Position numbers and translations under genes: made by a program | Part shown: one piece after another, positions 20,938 to 32,078 of the stretch | How the letters are laid out: each line of letters opens with the position of its first letter | Numbering within the stretch: position 1 is the first letter of the stretch | Source: Paraspadella gotoi | Lineage: Eukaryota; Chaetognatha | DNA length: 64,000 bases | Assembly (NCBI GenBank): GCA_051294375.1 | Contig: CM119265.1 | Coordinates: 28,615,248-28,679,247, forward strand | Reading direction: 5' to 3' | Notes under the pieces: model-generated | What the model saw: only the letters and a program-made list of their open reading frames with translations | Database searches by the model: none | What the model was told of the DNA's origin: nothing

Positions 20938-21176
20938 ATAAATAAATTATTTTGAAATTTGAAGATTTTATAAGGATATTACTACATAAATAATTGAATT
21001 TGCTATACTGTTATGCTAAAAAAATTTTAAAAGGATTAAAATTCATTAATTATATGTCCATAGGCAGCAAAAAAATAATGTTCAATCAACTCAATCTTTT
21101 CATCACTCCACCCTAATCCACATGTATTACAAATTTTGTTATTTTGTTTCATTTAATACATAATATATCATTACAG
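20938..21176. other. Phosducin-like gene intron, right part
   Basis: AT-rich, ending in the acceptor ATATCATTACAG at 21176. No other feature. Confidence 0.5.
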
Positions 21177-21258
21177 ACAATCAAAGGAAAATCAAAAAGA
21201 AATTATCGACGTAAGAAAAAGAGGAAAAGATTCTGAAAGAAGGAAAGGAGCAGCAAAG
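21177..21258 (+). CDS. Phosducin-like protein, second recognised exon
   Basis: The A at 21177 completes Arg from the 16572 exon, then reads QSKENQKEIIDVRKRGKDSE, RRKGAAK before GTGATA. An alternative donor GTAAGA at 21211 would end the exon at 21210 after KEIID; both leave phase 0. The Lys/Glu-rich sequence suits the helical segment after 'INDWR' in phosducins, though this segment is poorly conserved in the family. Confidence 0.6.
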
Positions 21259-21552
21259 GTGATAAATCAATTCAATTCAAATCAATTCAATTCAATTCAA
21301 TTCAATTCAAATCAAATCAAATCAATTCAATTCAATTCAATTCAAATTAATTCAATTCAATTCAATTCAATTCAAATCAATTAAATTAAATTAAATTAAA
21401 TTCAAATCAATTCAATTCAAATCAAATAAATTCAATTCAATTCAATTCAATTCAATTCAATTAAAATAAATTCAAATAAATTCAATTCAATTCAATTCCA
21501 ATCAATGTCTTTGATTTATAAATTTACTAATATTTTATATATCTTATTTCTT

Positions 21553-21602
<50 letters not shown>

Positions 21603-21626
21603 CTCTCCTCCACTCCCAAATCCCAG
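21259..21626. repeat. Intron with (AATTC)n pentanucleotide array and CT tract
   Basis: 21265-21505 is nearly all TTCAA/ATCAA units; 21550-21600 is a CT microsatellite leading into the pyrimidine tract of the next exon. Confidence 0.9.
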
Positions 21627-21827
21627 TCACGCCCCCGACCGGCACCTTTCACCACATCTTCGGCACCTCCCGACGCCCGTGGCGACCTCCAGGTGCGATG
21701 GGAACGCGCCAAATCACGCGGCCGATGTTTCGGTTCACTTCTCAAGCTTCACTGGGAGGCCGTCTACTCTCACGTGACAAACGAAGACTCTGGGTTCACA
21801 ACTTTCATTCTCTTCTACGCGTTGGAC
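21627..21827 (+). CDS. Phosducin-like protein, start of thioredoxin-fold domain
   Basis: Ends at donor GTGAGG in phase 0. Two acceptors fit phase 0: CAAATCCCAG at 21626 and GCGACCTCCAG at 21692; the later start removes a Pro/Ser-rich segment with no counterpart in the family. The rest reads VRWERAKSRGRCFGSLLKLH, WEAVYSHVTNEDSGFTTFIL, FYALD. The FG-x-(V/L)-x-x-(L/I) segment followed by a beta strand (TTFILFYA) matches the entry into the C-terminal thioredoxin-like domain of phosducins. The exon is GC-rich relative to its surroundings. Confidence 0.75.
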
Positions 21828-22529
21828 GTGAGGATTTTGGATTTAAGTCACTTTTTTGGTCGGTCTGTCTCTCTGTTATTCTATCCTTATGTTTAAATAT
21901 GTATAAGTAAAAAGTCATTTTAATTAATAATATTAGTTACAAAGTTGCTATGTCATAAGATATTTATAAGTTATGTTTGTAAATATATTCTATATTTTTG
22001 TGATCTTTTTTAAATTATATTTTTTAATTAAAAAGTTCAAACTTAGCGACACTTTTGAATAGCAGTTTCTATTTGTTATGTCGTATGGCTTGCTCGCAAA
22101 TCTGTTTATCTGGCTGTTGGACTCAATTGGCTGTCAGTCTGTCAAAATGTCTCTATTAGACAAAACCAAGTCAGGACATGGTTTGGCGCAATATTGAATT
22201 TTTTGCAAAGCGTTCCATTCGAATTTTTTATTTAGAAATAAGTTAAGAAAGTTTTGAAGTTTGAAGATTACGAGGTTAGGTTAATGGATTAGGTTAAGGG
22301 TTAGGGAATATGTTTATGGATTCAGTTAAGGGTTAGGGAATAGGTTAATGGATTAGGTTAAGGGTTAGGGAATAGATTAATGGATTAAGTTAATTGTTAG
22401 GGAATAGGTTAATGATTATGGCTAAGTATCAGGGTATAGAATATAGATATAGATATAGAAACAGAAATGGGACCCATTTAGAAAAGAGAGCCAATATTTC
22501 CTACCACCCTCCACCTCCAATTTTGTCAG
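21828..22529. other. Phosducin-like gene intron with TTAGGG-containing minisatellite
   Basis: AT-rich; 22270-22415 is a tandem array of units of about 32-36 bp carrying GGGTTAGGGAATA and GGTTAATGGATTAG. The intron ends with the pyrimidine-rich acceptor CCTCCAATTTTGTCAG. Confidence 0.7.
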
Positions 22530-22692
22530 AACGAGTCCGGTCTGGACCTGGAACGAGCATTAGTGCAAATGGCATCAAAAAGACCTGAACTTCGATTCTG
22601 CTCCGTCGAATGTCCTGAAGGAAAAGTCACTGCACAATTTGGAGAGAAGGTCGTTGATGAGGAAGCCTTGCCTCTGATTGCTATGTATAAAG
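22530..22692 (+). CDS. Phosducin-like protein, thioredoxin-fold exon
   Basis: After TTTTGTCAG it reads NESGLDLERALVQMASKRPE, LRFCSVECPEGKVTAQFGEK, VVDEEALPLIAMYK plus G. This matches the phosducin pattern 'CLA.EYP.VKFC.I.......RF....LPALL.YKGG', including the cis-Pro-like LP before the strand. The donor is GTTGGT; the split codon G+AG gives Glu with the exon at 22978. Confidence 0.85.
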
Positions 22693-22977
22693 GTTGGTGG
22701 ATCGCGAGATCTAGCAAGCAATCGACTAGTAGACCGATCAATTGTCAAAGTAAATAGATTAGTTAATTGGTCCAGCAATCATTCAATATAAATGAATATA
22801 ATCTATGTATCAATCAATTGGGCAGTGAGTCAGTCAATTAACCAATAGAATAATAAATCAATGTATTAAACAATCAATATATTACTGTTTTAATCAATCA
22901 TTCAAACAAACAATCAAACTGATCAGTTGATAAATAAAATCAATCAATCAATCAATCAATCAAATCGATACTCCCAG

Positions 22978-23081
22978 AGGGACGGACTGCGGCTACCTTT
23001 GAACGGGTGGACGATCTACTTCAAGGAAACATCTCCTTCTCTTCGTTGGAATTATTTCTCCTCAAGGAAGACGTCTTCTGA
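22978..23081 (+). CDS. Phosducin-like protein, last exon
   Basis: After acceptor GATACTCCCAG the exon gives (E)GRTAATFERVDDLLQGNISF, SSLELFLLKEDVF and TGA at 23079-23081. It aligns with the phosducin C-terminus '[34 protein letters not shown]'. The protein ends as in the family, without an extra tail. The gene is tail to tail with the membrane-protein gene at 23580. Confidence 0.85.
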
Positions 23082-23579
23082 TGGGAGCTACACTCGCTCG
23101 CCAAGTGGCTTGTCGAAAGATGAAGGAGGATCTTTTTTTGGATTATTTATATTTCTAAATGATTATTTAACCTTAATCCTTAATCATTTAACCTTAATCC
23201 TTAATTATTTAGCAATAGTATGTAATTGAGATTAATAACTCAATGGCGTTTGAAATGTCCCACAAGTTATTTTGCTACTTTACACAATGCGTGCAGATGT
23301 AACTGATATTTTTTTTCATGGAATTTCGTAAGATAACGTTTATTTCATGACGATTTATTAAGCACAATACATACAAATAATAGCTAGGTAAATTATTTGC
23401 ACCAAGAAAAAATACGCTAAATACAATAAAGATATAATTAGAGAAAAATTTATTTATCAAATTCTAAATGAGTTTTTCGACAACGAGTGTTGTTACATGG
23501 ATGTCAGTTAAAGACAGTTGAAATACGTGTAGATTACAGAATTAATACATATTTAATTAATTTCTCTGAGAATAATGAA
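23082..23579. other. Convergent intergenic region
   Basis: AT-rich 3' flanks of the phosducin-like gene (+) and the membrane-protein gene (-). Contains a 22-bp direct repeat (CCTTAATCCTTAATCATTTAA at 23170-23210). No gene. Confidence 0.6.
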
Positions 23580-24984
23580 TTAATCGTTAAAACTGTATTG
23601 GTAGGAAAAGAGAATTAGAAATGTGGATAATTTAAAAAAAAATATATTGAACACAACATAATTTGTAGGATATTCACCGTCAATCCAAGACAAATAATTA
23701 TCAAAATTCCGAGTCACGTTTTGTCCTTTAATTAGCACTTTTATCATTTTTTTCAAGTAAAGCAGAACCGGTGAATTGCCAGGCAAGTCGGCACTGAAAA
23801 ACATGCGACAATATTGTTCAGAAATTTTTATCATCATGTCAACTAAAACGTTTCGAGGTTGAGCTTTTTCTGAGATCCTGATGGGAACGTAGAGAGAAAA
23901 GAAAGAGATCGCGAAGAGAGTTCCTACAAAAAGCTTTTGAAAAGCTTGAGCCTTAGAAACCTTTCTGAATCTCAAGTTCAAACAGACTCCTATATACATG
24001 AACAATGGTACCAAAGATAAATCAAAAGTCGAGAAAAACGTTTCGGGTAGCTCATATAAGTTGGTAATTTTTTTGTAAGAGTATCCCACATGTAGGCTCG
24101 AGAGATTACTCAGAAAAAAATTCCTGACATCTCTCCGGGTCCCGCTAAAGATCCTCATGAGCAACAGGCTGAAAGGTAAACTTAAACAAAAGATTGCAGT
24201 GATTCCCTTTAACCATCTGTCACTAACGAATCCAAGCGAAGTCCGCCATCGTCCGAACAACTCTAAAAACGAAAGAACGAATAATAAAGTCGCGGCTTCA
24301 ATGGGAAACTGAGTAAAAACTGTGAAAGATCTGTACAGCCTTTGTTTGGAGGCAATCAACCCATTCATTTTTAAATGTGAGACGCAAGAGTAGCCCCCGA
24401 TATCCCACAAACCGACTCGATTGCCCAAGCGTTCGTGACTGAAGCTGGCGAACGCGCTGAGACCAACGACTGCCAACGGATTCATCAAAGCCGCGACAAA
24501 GCGGACCGCTTCGACCCTTCTCTTAAGAAAAAATAAACGCACAGCAATGTAACTGACTCCCAAAATTAAATCGAGAAGCAACAATGAATAGATAGTCAAT
24601 TTTTTCGGATTAAGAAATTTGTAATTCCCCAGATCAACATAATGTCCCAGACTGAGAGAGTACTTAAAGGTTGGCCATTTACTTAAAAAGACGTGACAAG
24701 GTCGCGCTCCATATTTGGTAGGAATCAAATTTTTCCACCTTTTAACATCCACGATTCCCTTGGGCTCGTAACAAGCATTCGGCCAGACAGATCCAATGGT
24801 GAAGAATACGTTGTAATAATGGAGCTTTGGGGTAAAGGAATTCAGTAATGTGGTGGATTGGTCGATGACATTTTGTTTGTCAGTAGCCGAGAGAATGGAG
24901 ACGATGAGCACCGTCCATGATGTCATCAGGACGAGTTCGGCAAGGGGAACGATCTTCGTCCTGTTTAAAGATCCATCAGTTGAT
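23580..24984 (-). CDS. Unrecognised multi-pass membrane protein, last exon
   Basis: A single open exon of about 467 residues to TAA at 23580. It begins after a minus-strand acceptor TTTTTTTTCAG at 24985 with the last base of a split codon, then STDGSLNRTKIVPLAELVLM, so an earlier exon lies to the right. The internal ATG at 24926 need not be the start. Hydrophobic segments include LVLMTSWTVLIVSIL near the front, IYSLLLLDLILGVSYIAVRL, AALMNPLAVVGLSAFASF, AATLLFVLSFLELF, ITAIFCLSLPFSLLLM, LSLVPLFMYIGVCLNL and FVGTLFAISFFSLYV. Two cysteines (WPNACYE, GARPCHVF) sit in the first loop. I cannot assign a family. Confidence 0.65.
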
Positions 24985-25075
24985 CTGAAAAAAAAATATA
25001 TTGCTATATTAATAGACTAATTATTACAACGCTTGTAATCAGTTTATTAAAAATTGTAAAAAGTATAGTACATAT

Positions 25076-25379
25076 TAAGGCGTAGTGAAAGTTACATTAA
25101 ATTGTAAAAAAAATTAATTTTATGTTTTTTATTTTTTGCAGTAGGCGAATATATATAGTATATATATATACTATATATATAGTACTATCCTTATAAAATC
25201 GAAAAATTTTCAAAATAGGGGTTTTCTTTATTTTGATTGCAGATTTGAATTCCTCGTCAAAGTGGATAAAAGAAATATAAATCATTTTTAAAAATCTTTC
25301 ATTAAGTGGGTAGACATTGTGTTTTTTTATTTTAACATTGTTGTACATTTCATAATGTAATATATTTTAAGGCACTGTC

Positions 25380-25415
<36 letters not shown>

Positions 25416-25515
25416 CAATTTTTCTTTCACAAACTATCTCTGTCCTCACCTTCACCTGTCCCTAATAAAAAACTGAACCATATCCTTTCTCTCAAACTCT
25501 GTGTTGGAAACTTTG

Positions 25516-25553
<38 letters not shown>

Positions 25554-26035
25554 ATGCACAAAATTCTCTTCAAATTCACAAATTGAATTGGCGCTGAAGA
25601 AGACTCGTATGTGAGTCGAAACATGTCCGTTTCACTATGAAATAAAAATCGTTGTTAAATCTCTCTTCAAACTTTGTTCTAAATTAAGTGGCGTTAAAAA
25701 TTAAAAAAAACTATATTTAATATATAAAAAGTTAATTTTCAGTTTATAATATAGCTTTTCTAATTTTTGACCAACTTAATGAAGGATTTTCAAAAAGAGT
25801 TCTATTTCTTTTTATCAACTTTTTATGACGAATCCGAATCTGCAAAAAAAATCTTTAAAAAAACTGTTTTGAAATTTTAACATTTATTGGTTTAGTACTA
25901 GATATAAATATGGCCTACTGCGTAAATTGTAAAATTTATTATAAATTTTTTTTATTACATAAATGTTCATTAATATAATGTTGTTGTTCCTCACTTTTAG
26001 AATTTAATAATTAAATTAAATTATGTTAATAAATA
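25076..26035 (+). mobile_element. R2 hAT-like MITE, copy b, interrupted
   Basis: Starts TTAAGGCGTAGTGAAAGTTA. Its two halves are separated by a foreign block at 25375-25685, and the second half resumes with TTAAAAAATTAAAAAAAC-like sequence and 'ggcctactgcgtaaattgta'. The right terminus is lost into a TA-rich tract at 26030-26100. Confidence 0.7.
25375..25685 (+). mobile_element. Penelope-related terminal segment with hammerhead-like motif
   Basis: Inserted in the R2 copy. Contains two CT tracts, 'aactctgtgttggaaactttg' (inverse of sequence in 12735-12760), and CTGAAGA-A-GACTC-GTATGT-GAGTC-GAAAC at 25594-25622, followed by ATGTCCGTTTCAC and AAATCGTTGTT as in the 12.6-kb element. Confidence 0.6.
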
Positions 26036-26104
26036 TATATATAATATATATATATTATATATATATATATATTATATATATATATATATATAATATATAT
26101 CATA
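26036..26104. repeat. (TA)n microsatellite
   Basis: Nearly pure TA/ATAT repeat. Confidence 0.95.
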
Positions 26105-26510
26105 TCTCACCAGACGTTACTATCAAAGAAATTAATAAAAAATCCGAAAAAAAAGGAATGATTAATGCGATAATGAATTATTGATGAAATAATAATAGAT
26201 TGATGTAATAGTATTGATTGAGCTAATAGTGATTTATTGATGATAACCAAAAATTTATGTTGATGTAACCAATTTTTGATAAAATAGTAATTGGTTGATG
26301 TAATAAAGATGATGTAAAAATAATTGATTATTGATGAATTATACTAAATGATTGAATATGATGTATGATAGTCATTTATGATGAGATGATAATCATTCAT
26401 TGATGCGATGATAGTCATTCATTGACGCGATGAATCGTAAATAAACAAACAAATGCGTGTATGAGTGAGAAAGAGAGAAAAGAAGAAAAAAAAAGAAAGA
26501 GAAAGAAAAC
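26105..26510. repeat. Arm of inverted repeat: GATGCGATGA minisatellite plus GA tract
   Basis: Units of about 20-25 bp with GATGCGATGATAGTCATTCA, then 'aaacaaacaaatgcgtgtatgag' and a GA-rich tract. Its inverted partner is 29525-29945. Confidence 0.8.
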
Positions 26511-27790
26511 TAAGTTTGAGCAAACAATGTCGGATCTGCCTACGAAAATTAATTAATTAATTAATTAATCGAATAATTAATTAATTAATTAATTAATTTT
26601 AATATTTAATTATAAATTTTATACAGCTTATCATCATCGATGTCCTTAAAATAAAGTAAATGGGACTTATATTTTTTCCATTTAAACTCATTTCCACTGG
26701 CACAATTTCGTCAAAACTTTATATCTAGCTTCTTCACAAACTTTCCTTCCCGCTCACAAAATTTCATCTCAATCTATTATGGGTTAAAATAAGTAAAAAA
26801 GATCATGTAAATGTGACTCATATTTTTTTCATTTAAACTCATTTCCACTCGTACCGAAACTTTATATCAAGCTTCGTCACACATTTTCCTACCCACACAC
26901 AAAAATTTGAACTCAATCTATCCATGCAATTATGATTAATTAGAGTATTTAGTGGTTAAAATAAGTAAAAATATTTTAGTAAATTCGACTTATGTTTTTT
27001 CCATTTAAACTCATATCCAATCACACGATTCCGTCGAAACTTTATATCCAGCTTCATCACACATGTTCCTACCCATACACAAAATTTAATTCCGATCCAA
27101 CCAGCCAATCACGAGTTATTGGGGCTTTTTGCTAAGTTGGGACGGATGGACGGATTGATTGACTGATTAATTAATTAGTGATTAATTAATTGACTAATTG
27201 ATTAATTAACTGATTAATTATTTGATTTATTAATACATCCTGCATATACATTTAATATAAAACGAAAAAAAATCATAATCAATTAGTGAAACAGGTTTTT
27301 TGTTTTTTTCCATTTAAACTCATTTCCACTGAAACGATTCCATCGAAACTTGGTTTCCTGTTCAATCACACACTTTCCTACCCACATACATAATTCCAGT
27401 TAAATCGCCCCATCCACTCATAAGCAATTGGTGTTCAAATAGTGAATTATATTTTTTTGTTTTTCCATTTAAACTCATTTCCACTCGGACGATTCCATCG
27501 AAACTTTATATCCAGCTCAATCACACACCTCCCTACCCACACACAAAATTTCATTCAAATCCATCCATCCAATCACGAGTAATTGGTGTTTTTTGCTAAG
27601 GTGGGACGGACGGATGGATGGACGGACAGACTGACGGACGGACGGACATCATTTTTTTTGCATAATTTATCATAATTCGATGTTCTGACTTGATATAAGT
27701 TAGTGCCCGACAATATTGAGGGGGCGGACCGACGGACCGACAAAGTGAATTTTAGAGTCGGGATCTGCTGATAAGCAGATCCGACTAAAA
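26511..27790 (+). mobile_element. R1 element inserted in the inverted-repeat arm
   Basis: Starts TAAGTTTGAGCAAACAATGT; ends GATCTGCTGATAAGCAGATC, CGACTAAAA. It lies between AGAAAGAAAAC and GGAGAAGTC, which are adjacent in the empty partner site near 29540. It contains several 150-170-bp units and a GGAC array (27605-27645). Confidence 0.88.
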
Positions 27791-27880
27791 GGAGAAGTCT
27801 AGCCACTGCAGAACTAAACTCGTTTTTATATGAATCAGAAGAGGCAGAGCCTGACAAAAAATATATATATATAATTTAAA
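27791..27880 (+). repeat. Continuation of the inverted-repeat arm
   Basis: 'ggagaagtctagccactgca' ... 'gcctgacaaaaaatatat' matches the complement of 29455-29540, where no R1 element intervenes. Confidence 0.75.
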
Positions 27881-27886
27881 AAGATA

Positions 27887-28135
27887 AACAAGTTTGAGCA
27901 AACAATGTCGGATCTGCCTACGATAATTAATTAATTAATTAATTTATCGATTAATTAATTAATTAATTTTAATATGTAATAATTAATTTTAAATTTATAT
28001 TCAACTTATCATCATCGATGTCCTTAAAATTGGGTTAAGACAGTTATTAAATATGTTTTGTTTACTTTTTATCAAAACAAACAAATATCCTCTATTTTAT
28101 TTTATGTCTCCTTCTCTCTCTCTCTCACTCTCTCA

Positions 28136-28169
<34 letters not shown>

Positions 28170-29115
28170 TTTTATGCAATTGCGACGATCTTTATGCTTT
28201 TAAGACTCTTTTAACTTGCATAATTTTTTCACATTAATTAATTAATTAATTAATTAAAACATTTATTAGTAATCATTAATATTAAAGATTCAAGAAATGT
28301 GACTTATGTTTTTTCCATCTAAACTCATTTCCACTGGCACAATTCCGTCAAAACTTTATATAATTATTATATATTAATAAATATTTAAAAGCTTCAGCTG
28401 CAAAAACCCAATAGAACTAAATTCAAAAGTTACATTGAAAATCGATTTAATCGTAAAAGGAAAAAAAAAAATTTAAAGAGAACTAGAAGTTATTAAAAAT
28501 GTTCAATTTTTGGCCCGCCTTATTAGATATATTGCATGTGATTAAACAATGTTATCGGAATAATAATTTTATCAATTTTATGTGTATTTGTTAAGTATTT
28601 TAAGTATTTATTCAGTGAGTAAAATTTAAAAACTTTTTATTTGCTAATTTTAATCTCAGNNNNNNNNNNNNNNNNNNNNNNNNNNNNNNNNNNNNNNNNN
28701 NNNNNNNNNNNNNNNNNNNNNNNNNNNNNNNNNNNNNNNNNNNNNNNNNNNNNNNNNNNNNNNNNNNNNNNNNNNNNNNNNNNNNNNNNNNNNNNNNNNN
28801 NNNNNNNNNNNNNNNNNNNNNNNNNNNNNNNNNNNNNNNNNNNNNNNNNNNNNNNNNNNNNNNNNNNNNNNNNNNNNNNNNNNNNNNNNNNNNNNNNNNN
28901 NNNNNNNNNNNNNNNNNNNNNNNNNNNNNNNNNNNNNNNNNNNNNNNNNNNNNNNCATATTTTTTTAATTTAAACTCATTTCCACTCGTACATTTTCCAC
29001 CGAAACTTTATATCAAGCATCGTTATACATTTTTCTACCCACACAAAAAATTTGAACTCAATCTATCCATCCAATTATGATTAATTAGAGTACTTATTGG
29101 TTAAAATATGTTTCA
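27887..29115 (+). mobile_element. R1 element, 3'-truncated, with gap
   Basis: Starts AAACAAGTTTGAGCAAACAA and follows the long copy at 18078 closely (CT tract, 'gcaattgcgacgatctttat', the 28375-28530 block 'aagcttcagctgcaaaaacc'). It is interrupted by 296 N and stops around 29100 without the hairpin end. Confidence 0.75.
28660..28955. other. Assembly gap (296 N)
   Basis: By comparison with 18850-19265, the gap probably covers CT microsatellites and one or two R1 units. Confidence 0.99.
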
Positions 29116-29461
29116 TATTGAATCAAGTATTTTTTGTTTCAACTTTCACTTTATTATTATTTACTGCAATATGCAAATTATAATATAGTACTCACTATAA
29201 TATGCAAATTATTATATAGAATACTATAATCTAATTTGTATATTACAGTAAATCATATTGAAGAAAAAATTCATAAAAGATACTTGAATCAATATGATTT
29301 TAAAAGACCTTTTTTCTGAGAAGCTATATTTAAATTTTAATATAAATAAAAATCTACACTTTTATTACTTTCAATTGAAAAAAATTGTAACAATTTCCAA
29401 TTGTAAACAGTTGTAACAAATTTTTATCTTTTTATATTCTTTTAAATTATATATATATTTG
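29116..29461. other. AT-rich sequence
   Basis: Contains an inverted pair around 'actttattattatttactgcaatatgcaaatta' and its partial complement near 29225-29275; no coding. Confidence 0.4.
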
Positions 29462-29945
29462 TCTTTTTTTGTCAGGCGCTGATTCTGATTCTGATTCGTT
29501 TAAAAACGAGTTCAGCTCTGCAGCGGTTGGACTTCTCTTTTTCTTTCTCTCTCTCTTTCTTCTCTTTCTCTTTTTTTTCTTTCTCACTCATACACGCATT
29601 TGTTTGTTTCATTTACAATGAATGATTCCTCGCGTCAATGAATAACTATGATCGCATCAATGAATAACTATCATCGCATCAATGAATGATTATCATTACA
29701 TCAACGAATGACTATCATCGCATCAATCATTTGGTTATCATCACATAAATCATTTGGTTATCATTCCATTAACTATTGGTTATCAATATTTGGTTAGCAT
29801 CGCATCAATAAATTACTATTACATCAATCAATTACTATTATATCAATCGATTACTATTTTATCAATATTTCATTATCGCATCAATCATTTATTTTTTTCC
29901 GGATTTTTTTATTAATTTTCTTTGATAGTAACGTCTGATATATTT
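29462..29945. repeat. Inverted-repeat arm without R1 (empty site)
   Basis: Reads the complement of 27791-27880 and then of 26105-26510 as one unbroken stretch, ending 'tttgatagtaacgtctgata'. GATTCT microvariants are at 29480-29500. This is the pre-insertion form of the R1-carrying arm. Confidence 0.75.
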
Positions 29946-30291
29946 ATTTCTGATAATTTTAAAAAATTATAGTGGATAACTAGATATCCTAAGGGATAAC
30001 TATACGTTTGGATTAACCTAGATACCTAAATCAAAATGCTAAAGTTATTAAAAAATAGAATGAATAAATAAAGTAAAATAAAATAAAATTTTAAAAAATA
30101 TAAATTTGAAAAAAAAAATTACATTTCTTATTAAAAATATATTACTACTGCTTTGAGCCATTTTTAAAAAAAATGGTCCATTGAAAGTTTCTTCAGAAAT
30201 GTATAAAGTTTTATTTGGGAAGGTTCACAAATGCAATTGCTGAACTACCCCAATGGCCTAAATAAGCCCTATTTTAAACCACTTGACCAAT
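29946..30291. other. AT-rich sequence
   Basis: No gene or recognised repeat; 30150-30290 is a little less AT-rich, without a frame. Confidence 0.4.
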
Positions 30292-30307
30292 TACAGATCT
30301 GCTCAAA

Positions 30308-31827
30308 AACAAGTTTGAGCAAACAATGTCGGATCTGCCTACGATAATTAATTAATTAATAGATTAATAAATTAATTTTAGATTAATTAATTAATTAATA
30401 GATTAATTAATTAATTAATTTAAATAATTAATTAATAAATTAATTAATTAATTAATTTAAATAATTAATTATAATTTATATTCAGCTTGTCATCATCGAT
30501 GTCATTAAAATTGAGTCAGGACAGTTATTAAATGTTTTGTTTACATTTTATCAAAACAAACAAATATCTTCTATTTTATTTTATGTCTCCTTCTCTTTCT
30601 CTCTCTCTCTCACTCTTTCTCTCTCTCTCACTCTCTCTCTTTCTCTCTCTCTCACTCTCTCTCTTTCTCTCTCACTCTCTTTCTTTCTCTCTCTCTCTCT
30701 CTTTTTATGCAATTGCATCATTTTTTCAACTTGCATCATTTTTTCAACTTGCATTCCGTCAAAACTTTATATCTAGCTTCTTCACTCACTTTCCTACCGG
30801 CTCACAAAATTTCATCTCAATCTATCATGGGTTAAAATAAATAAAAAGATTCAATTAAATGTGACTCATATTTTTTTCATTTAAACTCATTTCCACTGGT
30901 ATGTTTCCACCGAAACTTTATATCAAGCTTCGTCACACATTTTCCTACCCACACACAACATTTCAACTCAATCTATCCTTCCAATTATGATTAATTAGAG
31001 TATTTATTGGTAAAAATAAGTAAAAAGATTTTAGTAAATGCGACTTATGTTTTTTCCATTTAAACTAATTTCCACTCACACGATTCCATCGAAACTTTAT
31101 ATCCAGCTTTATCACACACTTTCCTACCCACACACAAAATTTAATTCCAATCCAACCAGCCAATCACGAGTTATTGGAGCTTTTTGCTATGGTGGGACGG
31201 ATGGACGGATTGATTGACTAATTAATTAATTATTTATTAATTTATTTACTAATTGATTATTTATTTGATTAATTATTTGATTTAATAATACATCCTGCAT
31301 ATACATTTAATATAAAAGGAAAAAGAAGCATAATCAATTAGTAAAACAGGTTTTTTGTTTTTTTCCATTTAAACTTATTTCCACTCAAACTATTCCATCG
31401 AAACTTGATTTCCTGTTCAATCACACACTTTCCTACTCACATACAAAATTCCAGGTCAATCAGCCCATTCACTCATGAGCCATTGGTGTTCAAACAGTGA
31501 ATATATTTTTTTTCCATTTAAACTCATTTCCACTCGGACGATTCCATCGAAACTTCATATCCAGCTCAATCACACACCTACCTATCCACACACAAAATTT
31601 CATTCAAATCCATCCATCCAATCACGAGTAATTGGTGTTTTTTGCTAAGGTGGGACAGACGGACGGACGGACGGACGGACGGACATCATTTTTTTTGCAT
31701 AATTTATCATAATTCGATATTCTGACATGATATAAGTTAGTGCCCGACAATATTGAGGGGGCGGACCGACGGACCGACAAAGTGAATTATAGAGTCGGGA
31801 TCTGCTGATAAGCAGACCCGACTAAAA
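30308..31827 (+). mobile_element. R1 element within the Tc1 left end
   Basis: Starts AACAAGTTTGAGCAAACAAT and ends GATCTGCTGATAAGCAGACC, CGACTAAAAA (one hairpin substitution). It holds TTAA runs, a CT tract (30590-30705), R1 units and a GGAC array (31665-31685). Confidence 0.88.
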
Positions 31828-32078
31828 AGTTTAAACTTTGAACTTCCTACTATCTCGCTTGTTTGTCGTCTTATTAATGAAATCTTGGGTTCATATAAAA
31901 GCCAAGACAAATATCTTTCATTCGAGCCCATGACGAGGTTTTTAGGCTAAATATTCTAGTAGCAGTGCTAAAATAAAAAAAAGGATCAAAATTTTGTTTT
32001 ACAGTTTTTTTTTTTTGCGAAAAAAATTTTTTATCCATCTTTTTTATGTTTTTTTATTTTTTTTTACCATGGATACTA

